From positions 62,001 to 126,000 of the forward strand of contig JAIOPL010000006.1 in NCBI GenBank assembly GCA_021413925.1: 64,000 nt of DNA, read 5' to 3'. Of the stretch, positions 17,318-27,002 are shown piece by piece. Under the pieces are notes generated by a model, which saw nothing but the letters and a program-made list of their open reading frames with translations, searched no databases and was not told where the DNA came from. The DNA is from Verrucomicrobiota bacterium (GTDB lineage Bacteria; Verrucomicrobiota; Verrucomicrobiia; Chthoniobacterales; UBA6821). Position numbers and translations under genes: made by a program. Numbering within the stretch: the stretch's first letter is position 1; each line of letters starts with the position of its first letter.

Positions 17318-18595
17318 CTATTTCAACGGCTTTTTCCCTGTCTCTCTAGTCCCGAGAACCATCAGAAGGCTAACCGCTGAGGCGACGATAAGGAAAAGCG
17401 CCGGAACCATTCGGTTGTGAGTGATCGCAATAAGCGAGACGCAGATCAGGGGGGTGGTTCCCCCGAGAATGCCTGCCGAGACATTGTAGGAAATTCCCAA
17501 TCCTGTAGCCCGAAGTGTCCTTGGAAAGATTTCGGCAAGCCATACCTGGTAGGTAGCTGATCCCAAGGTGACGAAAAGCATAAAGATCACCATGGCGGCT
17601 AGCGCGACGGCATTATTGCCCATATTCACAAGGTGAAGCAGGGGGTACGCCCCGAGAAGTATCCCGATCAATGAGATGATAGCGATCGGTTTGCGTCCAA
17701 AACGGTCGGAAAGATAGCCCGCTAGAGGAGCCATGAAAAGAGCCGCCCCGAGGCAGGCAGATTGAAGTCCCAGCGCCGTGGACTCCAAAAAAATCTTTCC
17801 GGTGACAAGATACGAGGACATGAAAATAGCAATGGTGTAGAAACCTGTCTGGAAGGCCCATCCCCCGAGAGCACCTCTGATCATGGCCCAGGGATGCTCG
17901 ATAAGAACATGGAGGACACTGGATCGCCTGTGTCGCGATCCCACATGCTGATCCGGCTTCTCTTCCTGTGGCAGGCTTGTGCGAAGGACAGCAATCGAGA
18001 GTCCAAGTGGGATGGATGCCAGAAAAGGAATGCGCCAAGCCCAGTTGATAACCTGCTCATGACTGAAGATCGAAAAAAGGATGGTGGCCGCAGCGGAACC
18101 GAGTAGAAGTCCCACGCATGCCGAAGATCCCGCCAGGGTTCCTATAAGACCTCTTCTTTGAGGGGGCGCGTTCTCAACTAGATAAGTGATAGAGGTGATG
18201 AATTCCCCACCCGTGGAGAGTCCTTGGATAAGACGCAGAACCACAAGCAGAAGCGGGGCACCTATTCCAATAATGGCATAGGTCGGCAGGAAGCCAACAA
18301 GTGAAGTCGTGATGGCCATGAGGGTTGCTGAGATAAGCAGAGCAATGCGCCTACCGTAATGGTCGGCGATATGTCCAAAGAAAGCTCCTCCGCCGAGCCG
18401 CATGATATAACCAGCGGCAAAGACGCCGAAAACCGATAGAATGGATATGAGGTGATTACTCTGAGGAAAAAAGAGTTTTCCAAGCGTCGGGGCCATGACT
18501 CCGTAGAGGGCGAAATCATACCACTCCATCATATTGCCAGCCATTCCGGCTATGACTGCGATCGGCTTCAGGGGAGGTGTCGGGGGACGATGCAT
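17318..18595 (-). CDS. MFS transporter of the metabolite:H+ symporter (MHS) type
   Basis: A 425-aa, 12-helix major facilitator. The N-terminus (AGMAGNMMEWYDFALYGVMAPTLGKLFFP) is the hallmark of the MHS subfamily (ProP, KgtP, ShiA), as is LIQGLSTGGEFITSITYLVENAPPQRRG. The first cytoplasmic-loop motif GHIADHYGRRIALLIS and the second GYLSDRFGRKPI are both present. Substrate cannot be assigned; osmolytes such as proline/betaine or dicarboxylates are typical. Single gene, divergent from nothing obvious upstream. Confidence 0.85.
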   Translation of the reverse strand: MHRPPTPPLKPIAVIAGMAGNMMEWYDFALYGVMAPTLGKLFFPQSNHLISILSVFGVFAAGYIMRLGGGAFFGHIADHYGRRIALLISATLMAITTSLVGFLPTYAIIGIGAPLLLVVLRLIQGLSTGGEFITSITYLVENAPPQRRGLIGTLAGSSACVGLLLGSAAATILFSIFSHEQVINWAWRIPFLASIPLGLSIAVLRTSLPQEEKPDQHVGSRHRRSSVLHVLIEHPWAMIRGALGGWAFQTGFYTIAIFMSSYLVTGKIFLESTALGLQSACLGAALFMAPLAGYLSDRFGRKPIAIISLIGILLGAYPLLHLVNMGNNAVALAAMVIFMLFVTLGSATYQVWLAEIFPRTLRATGLGISYNVSAGILGGTTPLICVSLIAITHNRMVPALFLIVASAVSLLMVLGTRETGKKPLK

Positions 18596-18859
18596 TCCCG
18601 AGTCTCTCTGATGATTTCTGATCGTATAGGAAAATTTCCATCTTAGATGGTATCCGCTAATGGCTCCGCCCTATGAACCCAATTTCCCCCAGACGTTCTG
18701 CAATTTCAAAAACAGATCAACAAAGCGACCTGCGAAATCATACGATCCTCTCCAGTAATCCAGCGACCTCGGCATGCAGGAACCGAGCTTCCTGTTTCCG
18801 ATCAGACAGTGGCATTCGTGTCTGCCCGAAGGAGAGCCGGGCCTGAAAGGATGTCTTAC

Positions 18860-19210
18860 TCAATAGATGGTGTCGGCCCGCGAAGCCAGCCATCCGAAGA
18901 CAGGCCAATCAAGAACATCGCTCTTGGCCACGAAGATGGCCGAGCAAACGGAGCCGAGCACCAGGATATCGACATACCCCAGATGGTTGCAGGCGATCAG
19001 TCCTCCCAAGGGAATCTCTCCCGAAACCGTGACATGGCAATGCAGCACTGCGAGGAAGCGGCTACTCATCCACTGCATCCAGGCACTCCCCGCAGCAGTC
19101 TCTCCAAGCTTTCCTGAGCGCAGGAAGCAAGCCAGGGCGATCATGCCCGAGATGATTACCCAACCAAACCTTAGAAGTAGGAAACAACCCCGAACAGGAC
19201 GACGCCCCAT
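18860..19210 (-). pseudogene. Truncated 1-acyl-glycerol-3-phosphate acyltransferase (PlsC-like)
   Basis: Only the N-terminal half of a PlsC-family enzyme is readable. The membrane helix (LLLRFGWVIISGMIALACFL), the acyltransferase block I as NHLGYVD (HxxxxD) and block II-like IFVAKSDVLDWPVFGWLASRADTIY are present, then a stop at residue 117. The EGT motif and C-terminal half normally following are not found in the same frame, and the 260 nt downstream show no convincing continuation in the other two frames I translated. Probably a decaying gene; sequencing error is possible. The remainder of 18596-18859 shows no other gene. Confidence 0.7.
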
Positions 19211-19464
19211 CAACGATCTGTCCCGGTGCCAATCTGCGTACCACTTATTCCCATGCCGTTCATTCTGGCGGCCTTCGGCCGCTCACCGGTTGCTAATTGA
19301 GCTATTCTTGTTCTTGGAGAGGCGCATGCTTGGCTTGAAACCATCAGGGATTTTTTCCAAGCCCCTTTTGGGATATCTACAGAATTTCCATGACGATTTT
19401 GTCACAATTCCTCTCCCGCTTGATTTCACGTTGAATCCCCCGCCCGCAACGGGGATGCTGACCC

Positions 19465-19980
19465 TTATTTTCCCAAAGAATCGAGAGCGCTCTGAACTTC
19501 TTTGGCTGCTCCCGAGGTCTGGGCGCTCAACGAAGACCATGCGACCTTTCCATCCTTGATGATAAAGGACTGTCTCATCGGGATACCGACGAAGGGGATC
19601 ATCGGCACATGGAAGGCCTCAGCGACCTTGCCGTCGGTATCGGCAATCAGAGTGAAGGGCAGATTCTGGTGCTCCTTGAACTTCTTTTGGGCCGCCGGTG
19701 TGTCACAGCTGACCCCTAGGATCTGAAGCCCGTTGCCGTTGAGCGTCGCGTAGGAATCACGCAGCGAGCAGGCCTCCTTCGTACAACCCGGAGTCTCTGC
19801 CTTGGGGTAGAAATAAACGAGTGTGATCCCCTTCGAGTAGACCTCACCAAAGATCACATCCTGTGCATCCTGATTTTTCGCGGTGATCTTGGGAGCTGGT
19901 GTTCCGACGGCCAGAGGTTCGGCACGAGCGAAGAGTGAAAAAAGATTCATGGTGAGTAGAAGAAGAAACGTTTGCTTCAT
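19465..19980 (-). CDS. Exported peroxiredoxin (AhpC/TSA, Bcp-like)
   Basis: Thiol peroxidase of the Bcp/PrxQ type. A signal peptide (MKQTFLLLLTMNLFSLFARA) precedes the mature domain. The peroxidatic Cys lies in YPKAETPGCTKEACSLRDSY, where the second Cys five residues on is the PrxQ resolving position. The conserved Arg is in IPMRQSFIIKDGKVAW. The ATG at 19980 is preferred to the TTG two codons upstream. Export of a Bcp-type enzyme fits the exported MsrA nearby, suggesting envelope oxidative protection (inference). Confidence 0.9.
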   Translation of the reverse strand: MKQTFLLLLTMNLFSLFARAEPLAVGTPAPKITAKNQDAQDVIFGEVYSKGITLVYFYPKAETPGCTKEACSLRDSYATLNGNGLQILGVSCDTPAAQKKFKEHQNLPFTLIADTDGKVAEAFHVPMIPFVGIPMRQSFIIKDGKVAWSSLSAQTSGAAKEVQSALDSLGK

Positions 19981-20036
19981 AGCCAAGGGATAGCATCATC
20001 GGCATTGAGAGCAAGCGTTTGGACCTTTCCGGCCTC

Positions 20037-21137
20037 ATGACAAACAATACTCGGATTCTCCTCCTCATCCTTTCCAGTTGCGTAACGATTCCTCTGATCG
20101 CGGCGCTTGGATTCTCCATCCTCCAAAAGGGAAATCCTCCCGATCTGCGATCATCGGCCCCGGTGAAACAGATCTCCCTTCTCGAGAAGGCACTAGGTCA
20201 ACATCAGAGCGTCTTTCTTTCGCCCGAATACTACCCCATCGTTCCTGCGCAGGATCTGAAGTCTCTTCCGACACAAGCGGAAGCCGTTACCGCAACAGCT
20301 GACACATCTGATTTTTACAGACTCAACAGAAAAAGGCATTTCTCGCTTCTCATCCTGGGGACACTCCCATCCTCAGCAACGATGGTCCGCGAGTTGATCG
20401 ATTCCCCACTCTGGCTCCTGAGCGATGTTTCCCCCTGGGGCTACATTCTCTCTCCCAATCTGCCCAGTACATCGGCCAAGGCATCTTGGAGTCCCCCGAC
20501 CATGGAAACGCTGACACGGGAATATCCGGATGCAGCCCAGAGAACCGAATGGCAGATAGCGACCGCCGAGAATCTCATTGCCATCAGGCGTATGCAGCTT
20601 GCGGATACTCTCCTCAGATCCGCAGCCTCGAGCGGAAAATGCCATACTGCTCTGCTTGCCGTGCAAGCCTCGCTGGCCGCCGCCCAAGGACGCTGGAACG
20701 AAGCACTGACCTCGGCAAGGGAGGCTCACCATTCGGATCCCAGAAACATGGCGGCAACAGAGATCCTGATCCGCGCCCTCACCGAGTGCGGCCACCCAAA
20801 CGAAGCTCTGGAAGTAGCCCGACAACTCACGGAACAGACCAAGAACCAGGAAACCCTCTTCCTTCTCGCCCGGGCCGCATACGCCTCCAACTCGAAAGCT
20901 GAAGAGATCGTGGCTCTACGCTCGCTCGTCAGTATGGCCCGGACACAACACCAGCAACTCGGCGCCAGTCTCACCTATCTCGGACAGGCTTATGCACGAG
21001 ACGGAGATCGGGCTAATGCATTGCGTTCCTTTCAGGAAGCCGTCTCCCAACCGGAACTCAACCAGGAGCAACGCGCACTGCTCGATCACCTCATCGATCA
21101 CTTGATGCCGGATGAAGGTATTCCTTCGAAAAACTGA
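20037..21137 (+). CDS. Membrane-anchored tetratricopeptide-repeat protein
   Basis: A 366-aa protein with an N-terminal anchor (ILLLILSSCVTIPLIAALGFSIL), an undefined region to about residue 175 and TPR-like repeats from there (EALTSAREAHHSDPRNMAATEIL; EALEVARQLTEQTKNQETLFLLARAAY; SLTYLGQAYARDGDRANALRSFQEAV). Probably faces the periplasm. No enzymatic motif. The start at 20037 (MTNNTRI) is preferred over the TTG six codons upstream. Divergent from the peroxiredoxin gene, so the two share a 56-nt control region. Confidence 0.7.
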   Translation: MTNNTRILLLILSSCVTIPLIAALGFSILQKGNPPDLRSSAPVKQISLLEKALGQHQSVFLSPEYYPIVPAQDLKSLPTQAEAVTATADTSDFYRLNRKRHFSLLILGTLPSSATMVRELIDSPLWLLSDVSPWGYILSPNLPSTSAKASWSPPTMETLTREYPDAAQRTEWQIATAENLIAIRRMQLADTLLRSAASSGKCHTALLAVQASLAAAQGRWNEALTSAREAHHSDPRNMAATEILIRALTECGHPNEALEVARQLTEQTKNQETLFLLARAAYASNSKAEEIVALRSLVSMARTQHQQLGASLTYLGQAYARDGDRANALRSFQEAVSQPELNQEQRALLDHLIDHLMPDEGIPSKN

Positions 21138-21207
21138 CCTCTCTCCGAAGAATCTCAGAGGGCTCGATGTTTTCTTTATCCCTATTGACCGCCTCTGCTA
21201 GCTTTTC

Positions 21208-22962
21208 ATGATGAGTTCCAGCTCCCGCAAAAAATCCTCTGCCGCTTCCAGTAAATCTGCCAAGCCTGCCAAAAAGACAGCCTCGCTAGAGCGCGTCCAT
21301 TCCTCGCTCCTTCTCGACGGACCGAGCCGCGCTGCCAGCCGTGCAATGCTCTATCCCGTGGGATTCAGCGACAAAGACTTCAGCAAGTCGATTGTTGGGG
21401 TTGCCTCGACCTGGAGCATGGTCACCCCGTGCAACATGCACATCGACGCCCTCGCCCGCGAATCCGCTCTCGGCATCGACAAGGCGGGCGGCAAGGCGAT
21501 CATCTTTAACACCATCACCATCTCCGACGGCATCTCCATGGGAACCGAAGGGATGAAATACTCCCTTGTCTCTCGCGAGGTCATCGCCGACTCCATCGAG
21601 ACCGTGGCCGGATGCCAGGGCTTCGACGGTCTTGTGGCGATCGGCGGCTGTGACAAGAACATGCCCGGGTGCATGATCGCCATCGCGCGACTGAACCGCC
21701 CCGCGGTCTTTGTCTACGGAGGCACCATTCTTCCCGGATGCCTGAACGGAAAACTCATCGATGTCGTCTCCGTCTTCGAGGCCGTCGGTCAGGAAGCAGC
21801 GGGCGTCATCTCGGCCGAGGAGCGCCAGGCCGTGGAGTCGTGCGCCATCCCCGGACCCGGCTCCTGCGGCGGCATGTACACTGCCAACACCATGGCCTCA
21901 GCCATCGAGGCTATGGGCATGAGTCTCCCGAACAGCTCCGCCCAAGCCGCCGTCTCCTCGCATAAAGTGCAGGATTGCCGAGAGGCCGGAGCCGCCGTCC
22001 TAAACTTGCTCAAGAAAGGCATCCGTCCCCTCGACATCATGACCCGTGAGGCGTTCGAAAACGCGATTACCGTCGTGATCGCCCTCGGCGGATCGACCAA
22101 TGCTGTCCTCCACCTCCTCGCCCTCGCCCACACGGCCGGCGTCAAGCTGACCATCGATGACTTCACCAAGATCGGCAAACGGGTTCCCGTTCTCGCCGAC
22201 CTCAAGCCGAGCGGCAAATACCTGATGTCCCAGCTCATCGAGATCGGCGGCATCGTCCCCTTGATGAAGGATCTGCTGGCAGCGGGGCTCCTCCACGGCG
22301 ACTGCATGACCGTCACCGGAAAGACACTCCGGGAGAACCTGGCCGCATTCAAGCCCTACCCCAAGGGACAGCAGATCATCCGCCCCATCTCCGACCCGAT
22401 CAAAAAAGAGAGTCACCTCGTCATTCTCAAGGGTAACCTCGCCCCGGGCGGCGGCGTCGCAAAAATCTCCGGCAAAGAGGGACTCCGCTTTGAAGGAAAG
22501 GCCCGTGTATTTGACTCAGAGGAAAAGGCCCTGCAGTCCATCCTGGCCAGGAAGATCAGGAAGGGTGATGTCATCGTGATCCGCTACGAGGGACCAAAGG
22601 GAGGACCAGGTATGCGCGAGATGCTCTCACCAACCAGTGCAGTGATGGGACTTGGACTCGGCAAGGATGTCGCCCTGATCACAGACGGACGCTTCTCGGG
22701 AGGCACCCATGGCTTTGTCGTCGGCCACATCACCCCGGAAGCCATCTCCGGCGGACCGATCGCCCTCGTCAAGGAGGGGGACATCATCACCATCGATGCC
22801 AGCAAGCGAACCCTCTCAAGCAACGTCACCGCCGCCGAACTCGCCAAGAGGAAGAAGGCATGGAAACAGCCGGCACCTCGTTACCGCCGTGGCGTCCTAG
22901 CCAAGTATGCTTCCCATGTCACCGACGCCTCCCATGGCGCCGTGACCGACGCGGGGTTATAG
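21208..22962 (+). CDS. ilvD: Dihydroxy-acid dehydratase
   Basis: FeS-dependent dehydratase in valine, leucine and isoleucine synthesis. Cluster-region cysteines are in [16 protein letters not shown] and [16 protein letters not shown]; the C-terminal [19 protein letters not shown] signature is intact. At 584 aa it carries an N-terminal Ser/Lys/Ala-rich extension ([20 protein letters not shown]) ahead of the conserved core. No other branched-chain genes are adjacent, so it is an isolated pathway gene. No Shine-Dalgarno precedes the ATG. Confidence 0.96.
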   Translation: MMSSSSRKKSSAASSKSAKPAKKTASLERVHSSLLLDGPSRAASRAMLYPVGFSDKDFSKSIVGVASTWSMVTPCNMHIDALARESALGIDKAGGKAIIFNTITISDGISMGTEGMKYSLVSREVIADSIETVAGCQGFDGLVAIGGCDKNMPGCMIAIARLNRPAVFVYGGTILPGCLNGKLIDVVSVFEAVGQEAAGVISAEERQAVESCAIPGPGSCGGMYTANTMASAIEAMGMSLPNSSAQAAVSSHKVQDCREAGAAVLNLLKKGIRPLDIMTREAFENAITVVIALGGSTNAVLHLLALAHTAGVKLTIDDFTKIGKRVPVLADLKPSGKYLMSQLIEIGGIVPLMKDLLAAGLLHGDCMTVTGKTLRENLAAFKPYPKGQQIIRPISDPIKKESHLVILKGNLAPGGGVAKISGKEGLRFEGKARVFDSEEKALQSILARKIRKGDVIVIRYEGPKGGPGMREMLSPTSAVMGLGLGKDVALITDGRFSGGTHGFVVGHITPEAISGGPIALVKEGDIITIDASKRTLSSNVTAAELAKRKKAWKQPAPRYRRGVLAKYASHVTDASHGAVTDAGL

Positions 22963-22971
22963 AATTCATTA

Positions 22972-23128
22972 TCTCGCGCAGAGGCGCAGAGAACGCAGAG
23001 GTTTTGATTCAATCCTCAATCCATTGATGGAAAAATTGCCTATTTTGAAGCAGGTCAATCTGTCGCGATCATCATTATCCCGCTGCTCGCCCCTTATTTT
23101 CACCGCGCCTCTGTGCTTCTGCGCGAGA
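22972..23128. repeat. Inverted-repeat-bounded element, family C
   Basis: TCTCGCGCAGAGGCGCAGAG at 22972-22991 matches the inverse complement of 23109-23128 at 18 of 20 positions. The left arm continues with further GCAGAG words. The element starts 10 nt after the ilvD stop and its right end is 15 nt from the ppk2 stop, between convergent genes. The 117-nt interior has no ORF. Arms of this GCGCAGAG type look like dispersed repetitive elements. Confidence 0.65.
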
Positions 23129-23142
23129 CTTTTGACAATACT

Positions 23143-23886
23143 CTAAACTCCCAACTTCGCTTCGGGAAATTCCTTGGCGACCGACTCAAAGACGGTTTTG
23201 GCAAACTGGACCCGAGCATACCACTTATAGTCTCCCGCGATGAGCGTCCAGGGAGCAAACTTCGTGGAGGTTTTCTGGAACATCATCTCGGCCGCCTCGT
23301 TGTGCGGTTTCCACTTGCGGCGGTTGCGCCAGTCTTCGTCGTTGATTTTCCAGTGCTTGTAGGGATCGGCCTGACGTTCCTTGAAGCGCTTGAGTTGCTC
23401 CGCCTTGGAAACCTGTAAGAAGAGCTTGATCATGATAGCCCCACCCTCGACGAGGGTCTGTTCGAATTCATTGATCTCGCGGTAGGCACGTGAGTACTCC
23501 GCCGTTGTGGCGAATTTCTCGACTCTCTCCACAAGTACGCGCCCGTACCAGGAGCGGTCAAAGACGGCTAACTCTCCCGCCGGCGGGATCTTGTTCCAGA
23601 AACGCCACATGTAGTGGTGACGGTATTCTTCCGCTGTCGGCTTCTGGGTGGAGTAGACTCGCACCAGACGGGGATCGAGTCGCTCCAGCGTTCGCTTGAT
23701 GGCTCCACCCTTGCCGGCGGCATCTGGCCCCTCGAGCACAATGATGACCGTCCGCTTGCTCTCCTTGAGTCGCAGCTGGAGATTCAGCAACCCAAGTTGA
23801 TACTTCTTAAGATCGCGCGCATAAGACTCCTTGGTGATCTGCTGATTTTGGTCGAGTTGATCGAGTTTGAGAGTCTTGAAGTTCAT
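23143..23886 (-). CDS. ppk2: Polyphosphate kinase 2 family protein
   Basis: Transfers phosphate between polyphosphate and nucleotides. Walker A EGPDAAGKGGAIKR is at about residue 52, DRSWYGRVLVERVE forms the Walker B/lid region, and PTAEEYRHHYMWRFWNKIPPAG and KHWKINDEDWRNRRKW are family signatures. The 247-aa single domain corresponds to class I/III PPK2; whether it phosphorylates ADP, GDP or AMP is not visible. Start at 23886 (MNFKTLKL) is preferred over the TTG three codons upstream. Confidence 0.92.
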   Translation of the reverse strand: MNFKTLKLDQLDQNQQITKESYARDLKKYQLGLLNLQLRLKESKRTVIIVLEGPDAAGKGGAIKRTLERLDPRLVRVYSTQKPTAEEYRHHYMWRFWNKIPPAGELAVFDRSWYGRVLVERVEKFATTAEYSRAYREINEFEQTLVEGGAIMIKLFLQVSKAEQLKRFKERQADPYKHWKINDEDWRNRRKWKPHNEAAEMMFQKTSTKFAPWTLIAGDYKWYARVQFAKTVFESVAKEFPEAKLGV

Positions 23887-23914
23887 GGAATGCAAAAGAA
23901 ATTTAATAGGGAAC

Positions 23915-25993
23915 TCACTTCACTAAAGCCTCAAATACGATTTTTTCAGTCAGCAATTCCGGAAGAACGACAGGATCACTTCCCTTGCCCGGCGGATAAT
24001 AGACAGCCAGCGGGACTCCGACGCGATCGAACGACTTGAGCGCCGCCGTGATTGCTGGGTCTGCATTCGTCCAGTCCCCTTTCATTGCAGTGATACCCTT
24101 TTCCTTGATGAGCTGCCTGACAGCAGGGACATTGATCGCCGTGCGTTCGTTGAACTGGCAGGTTAGACACCAAGAGGCTGTGAAATCGAGAAACACAGGC
24201 TTTCCCTCGGCTCGGAGAGAGGCGAGGGCGTCCGGCGTGTAAGGAACCCAAGCAATTCCATCTACTGCGCCGCTTGTCTTGAGCGTCGCGGGTTGTGTAA
24301 CCCTGATCCGTTGCGCGGTGAAAGCAATGGCGGCAAGTGCTAGAAGACCAATCAGAGAGAGATAGACCACGCGGGCCCGCGAGCCCGCGACAGAAAGAAT
24401 CCCGAAGAGCCAAGCGCAGAATCCCAGGATCAGAAACAGCGCCAGCAGGCTGAGAACGGCATCATTCCCACGCTGATTTTGAAGAACCCAGAGCAGCCAG
24501 AGATTGGTCGCGAGTAGAGGAAAACCCATGAACTGCTTCAGGCGCTCCATCCAGACTCCCTGCTTTGGAATCCATCTTCTCCAGCCCGGTTGCGCCGAGA
24601 GCAGCAGGTAGGGAAGCGACATGCCGAGGGCCACCGCGGCGAACATAGCCAAGATCACAAGGGAGCTCTGTCCGAAAGCGAACCCCAGCGCACTTCCAAG
24701 GAAAGGAGCTGTGCAGGGAGTGGCAAGCAGGGTGGCAAACAACCCTTGGAAGAACGATCCCCCGTAGCCTTCCCGGCGCGCTGCCTGGTCCAGGGAGTTT
24801 GTGGCGTTACCCGGCAATGTGACCTCGTAGAGACCAAAGAGATTCAGGGCAAAGAGAAAAACCAGGACACTCAGCCCTACCACAAAAAGAGGATTCTGAA
24901 ATTGGAAGGCTCCCCAGGTCACTTGCGATCCGCCAGCCTTCAGGGCGATCACCAACAGACCAAGTCCCAGGAACCAAAGGAAGATACCCGCGGCGAATGT
25001 GAGTCCATGGCGGAAGATACGCTTCGGGGACTCACCGGCCTGGGCTATGAAGCTAAAGATCTTCAGAGAGATCACCGGCAAGACGCACGGCATCAGATTC
25101 AGGATCAGCCCCCCGAGAAAGCCGGAGAAAAGAGCAGCAAGGAGTACAAAGAGCGATGCTTTATCCGCTTTTTCATCAGTGACTTGAAAATCATTATTAA
25201 GCATCCACCATCCCTTCCTTTGCCCGCCGTTCTGCTCCACAAGAAGCCCACGGAACGGAGCCGGCCCCTCCCAAGGAATCGAGAAGACCAGAGCCGGGCC
25301 CTTGGCACCTTGGGAAGAAATCCGGGTCACATGCCCGACCGTCGTTCCTTCACCAGGATCGGGATAGAATTCGTAGGTTGCGCCTACCTGACCTGTGAAC
25401 GAAACAAGCTTGGTGCCGTTCTTACCGGAAACGGAAACGGGGAAAGGGGGCTTTCCGGAAAGAGGCCACTCGCCTTCGGGAACAGAAGCTGATTGCCAAT
25501 CAATTGGCCTATCCGTGGGGCCCAGCACCCTGAGTTCCACATCGGCAGAACCAGGCACGCAGAGTTCCTTGCAGGCGAGCCATGTGAGTGAAGCCTTGAT
25601 TTCGAAGGTCTGATTCCTAGGAAGCTCCTTGGGTGGTGTGATCACGGCTCGCAGAAGCTGCTGCTTCTCGTAGCCATACACAATCATGTCACCCGATTCG
25701 GAGAACTGATGCGGAATCGCGAACTCGATGGGACCGGCCCTCCATCCCTCGGGAAGATGCCATGTGACCTTGGGGGCAAGACCCGAGTCTCCCGGATATT
25801 GCCAGTAGGTGTGAAAACCGGACTGAAAATCGAGCACCACCGTCGCCGTGAACGGCTTGCCTGCTTGTATCGGCACCGTCGCATCCGTCGCGATCCACGC
25901 ATTCACCCCCTCGCCCGTGCCAGCGAACAGAGCCATGTGGGGCAGAAAACACCCCGCCAGTACAAGACATAGCAACCTCTTCATGCCCTTCAT
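23915..25993 (-). CDS. Thiol:disulfide interchange protein DsbD-like
   Basis: Carries electrons from cytoplasmic thioredoxin to the periplasm. The signal peptide (KRLLCLVLAGCFLPHMALFA) is followed by an N-terminal DsbD-alpha-like domain with a cysteine pair in WLACKELCVPG, an eight-helix membrane domain with paired cysteines in NLMPCVLPVISLK and ATPCTAPFLG, and a C-terminal thioredoxin-like domain with ASWCLTCQFNE. The 692 aa is larger than E. coli DsbD (565). It overlaps the ABC ATPase gene by 4 nt. Its likely clients include envelope redox enzymes such as the exported MsrA. Confidence 0.9.
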   Translation of the reverse strand: MKGMKRLLCLVLAGCFLPHMALFAGTGEGVNAWIATDATVPIQAGKPFTATVVLDFQSGFHTYWQYPGDSGLAPKVTWHLPEGWRAGPIEFAIPHQFSESGDMIVYGYEKQQLLRAVITPPKELPRNQTFEIKASLTWLACKELCVPGSADVELRVLGPTDRPIDWQSASVPEGEWPLSGKPPFPVSVSGKNGTKLVSFTGQVGATYEFYPDPGEGTTVGHVTRISSQGAKGPALVFSIPWEGPAPFRGLLVEQNGGQRKGWWMLNNDFQVTDEKADKASLFVLLAALFSGFLGGLILNLMPCVLPVISLKIFSFIAQAGESPKRIFRHGLTFAAGIFLWFLGLGLLVIALKAGGSQVTWGAFQFQNPLFVVGLSVLVFLFALNLFGLYEVTLPGNATNSLDQAARREGYGGSFFQGLFATLLATPCTAPFLGSALGFAFGQSSLVILAMFAAVALGMSLPYLLLSAQPGWRRWIPKQGVWMERLKQFMGFPLLATNLWLLWVLQNQRGNDAVLSLLALFLILGFCAWLFGILSVAGSRARVVYLSLIGLLALAAIAFTAQRIRVTQPATLKTSGAVDGIAWVPYTPDALASLRAEGKPVFLDFTASWCLTCQFNERTAINVPAVRQLIKEKGITAMKGDWTNADPAITAALKSFDRVGVPLAVYYPPGKGSDPVVLPELLTEKIVFEALVK

Positions 25994-27000
25994 GGTAAGG
26001 ACTCTAGTCGATGTTCCTCCTGCTGACTCCCAAAGACCCTTCGAATGACCTCCTCGATCGGCACCTCCTGCACCGAGAGGTCGATCACCTGACCACCCGA
26101 GAGGAGAGCCGTGCAGGCCCTGGGAACTTCGGCGCGGGGCACCTCTATCTTGATCTGCAGGGGATTATGTGCCAGCACCTTCCCAGGCGGGAGGAACCCC
26201 TCCGGCAGCGGTGCACTGAACTCCGCCTCGATGATCTTCGTCGAAGTAAAGCGGGAGACCACTTCCACTAGCGACCCATCAAAAAAAAGTCGTCCGTGGT
26301 CGATCAGAATAACCCGCTCGCACAGCTCCTCGATATCCTGCATGTAGTGGCTGGTCAGCAGGGTCACGACTTTGTAACGGCGGTTGTACTCCCGCAGGAA
26401 CTCCCGGACTTTTTTCTGACTCATCACATCCAGACCGATTGTCGGCTCATCAAGGAAGAGAACTTTCGGACGGTGCAGCAGGGCGGCGATCAGCTCCATC
26501 TTCATCCTCTCCCCGAGACTCAGCTCACGCACCATGACACCCATCTTGTCGCGAACATCGAGCAGCTCGATCAGTTCCCCGACCGTCGCCTCGAACTCCT
26601 TCCGGTCTATCCCGTAGATCGCGCGGTTCAGTTCCAACGATTCGCGGGCAGGGAGATCCCACCAGAGGGCGTTCTTCTGACCCATCAGCAGGGCAAACTG
26701 GCGCTTCAGCTCAACAGGACGCTTTGCCGGATTGAATCCCAGGACGCTGGCACTTCCCGAAGTCGGCTGGAGAAGGCCGGAGAGCATCTTGAGCACGGTT
26801 GTCTTGCCAGCCCCGTTCGGCCCGAGAAAGCCCACAAATTCACCCTCCCCGACGGAAAAGCTCACTCTGTCAGCAGCCTTTGTCTCAGTGTAGGTCCGGT
26901 GGAAGAGCCCACGCACCGCCCCCATCAATCCCTCCTCCTTCCTATAGGTACGGAAGGACTTGGTCAGATCTTTGACTTCGATGATGGGGGAAGGATTCAT
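25990..27000 (-). CDS. ABC transporter ATP-binding protein (ABC-2 export type)
   Basis: ATPase subunit with Walker A GPNGAGKTT, signature LSLGERMKMELIAALLHRP, Walker B VLFLDEPTIGLD and an H-loop TSHYMQD. The N-terminal FRTYRKEEGLMGAVRGLFHRTYTE insert before the P-loop is typical of the YadG/NatA-like subgroup that pairs with ABC-2 permeases. No permease is adjacent; dsbD overlaps its 3' end. Transport substrate unknown. Confidence 0.88.
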   Translation of the reverse strand: MNPSPIIEVKDLTKSFRTYRKEEGLMGAVRGLFHRTYTETKAADRVSFSVGEGEFVGFLGPNGAGKTTVLKMLSGLLQPTSGSASVLGFNPAKRPVELKRQFALLMGQKNALWWDLPARESLELNRAIYGIDRKEFEATVGELIELLDVRDKMGVMVRELSLGERMKMELIAALLHRPKVLFLDEPTIGLDVMSQKKVREFLREYNRRYKVVTLLTSHYMQDIEELCERVILIDHGRLFFDGSLVEVVSRFTSTKIIEAEFSAPLPEGFLPPGKVLAHNPLQIKIEVPRAEVPRACTALLSGGQVIDLSVQEVPIEEVIRRVFGSQQEEHRLESLP

Positions 27001-27002
27001 TT

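Noticed and set aside
24590-25492. 300-codon plus-strand frame over dsbD
   Set aside because: Charged, low-complexity shadow of the membrane protein gene on the other strand.
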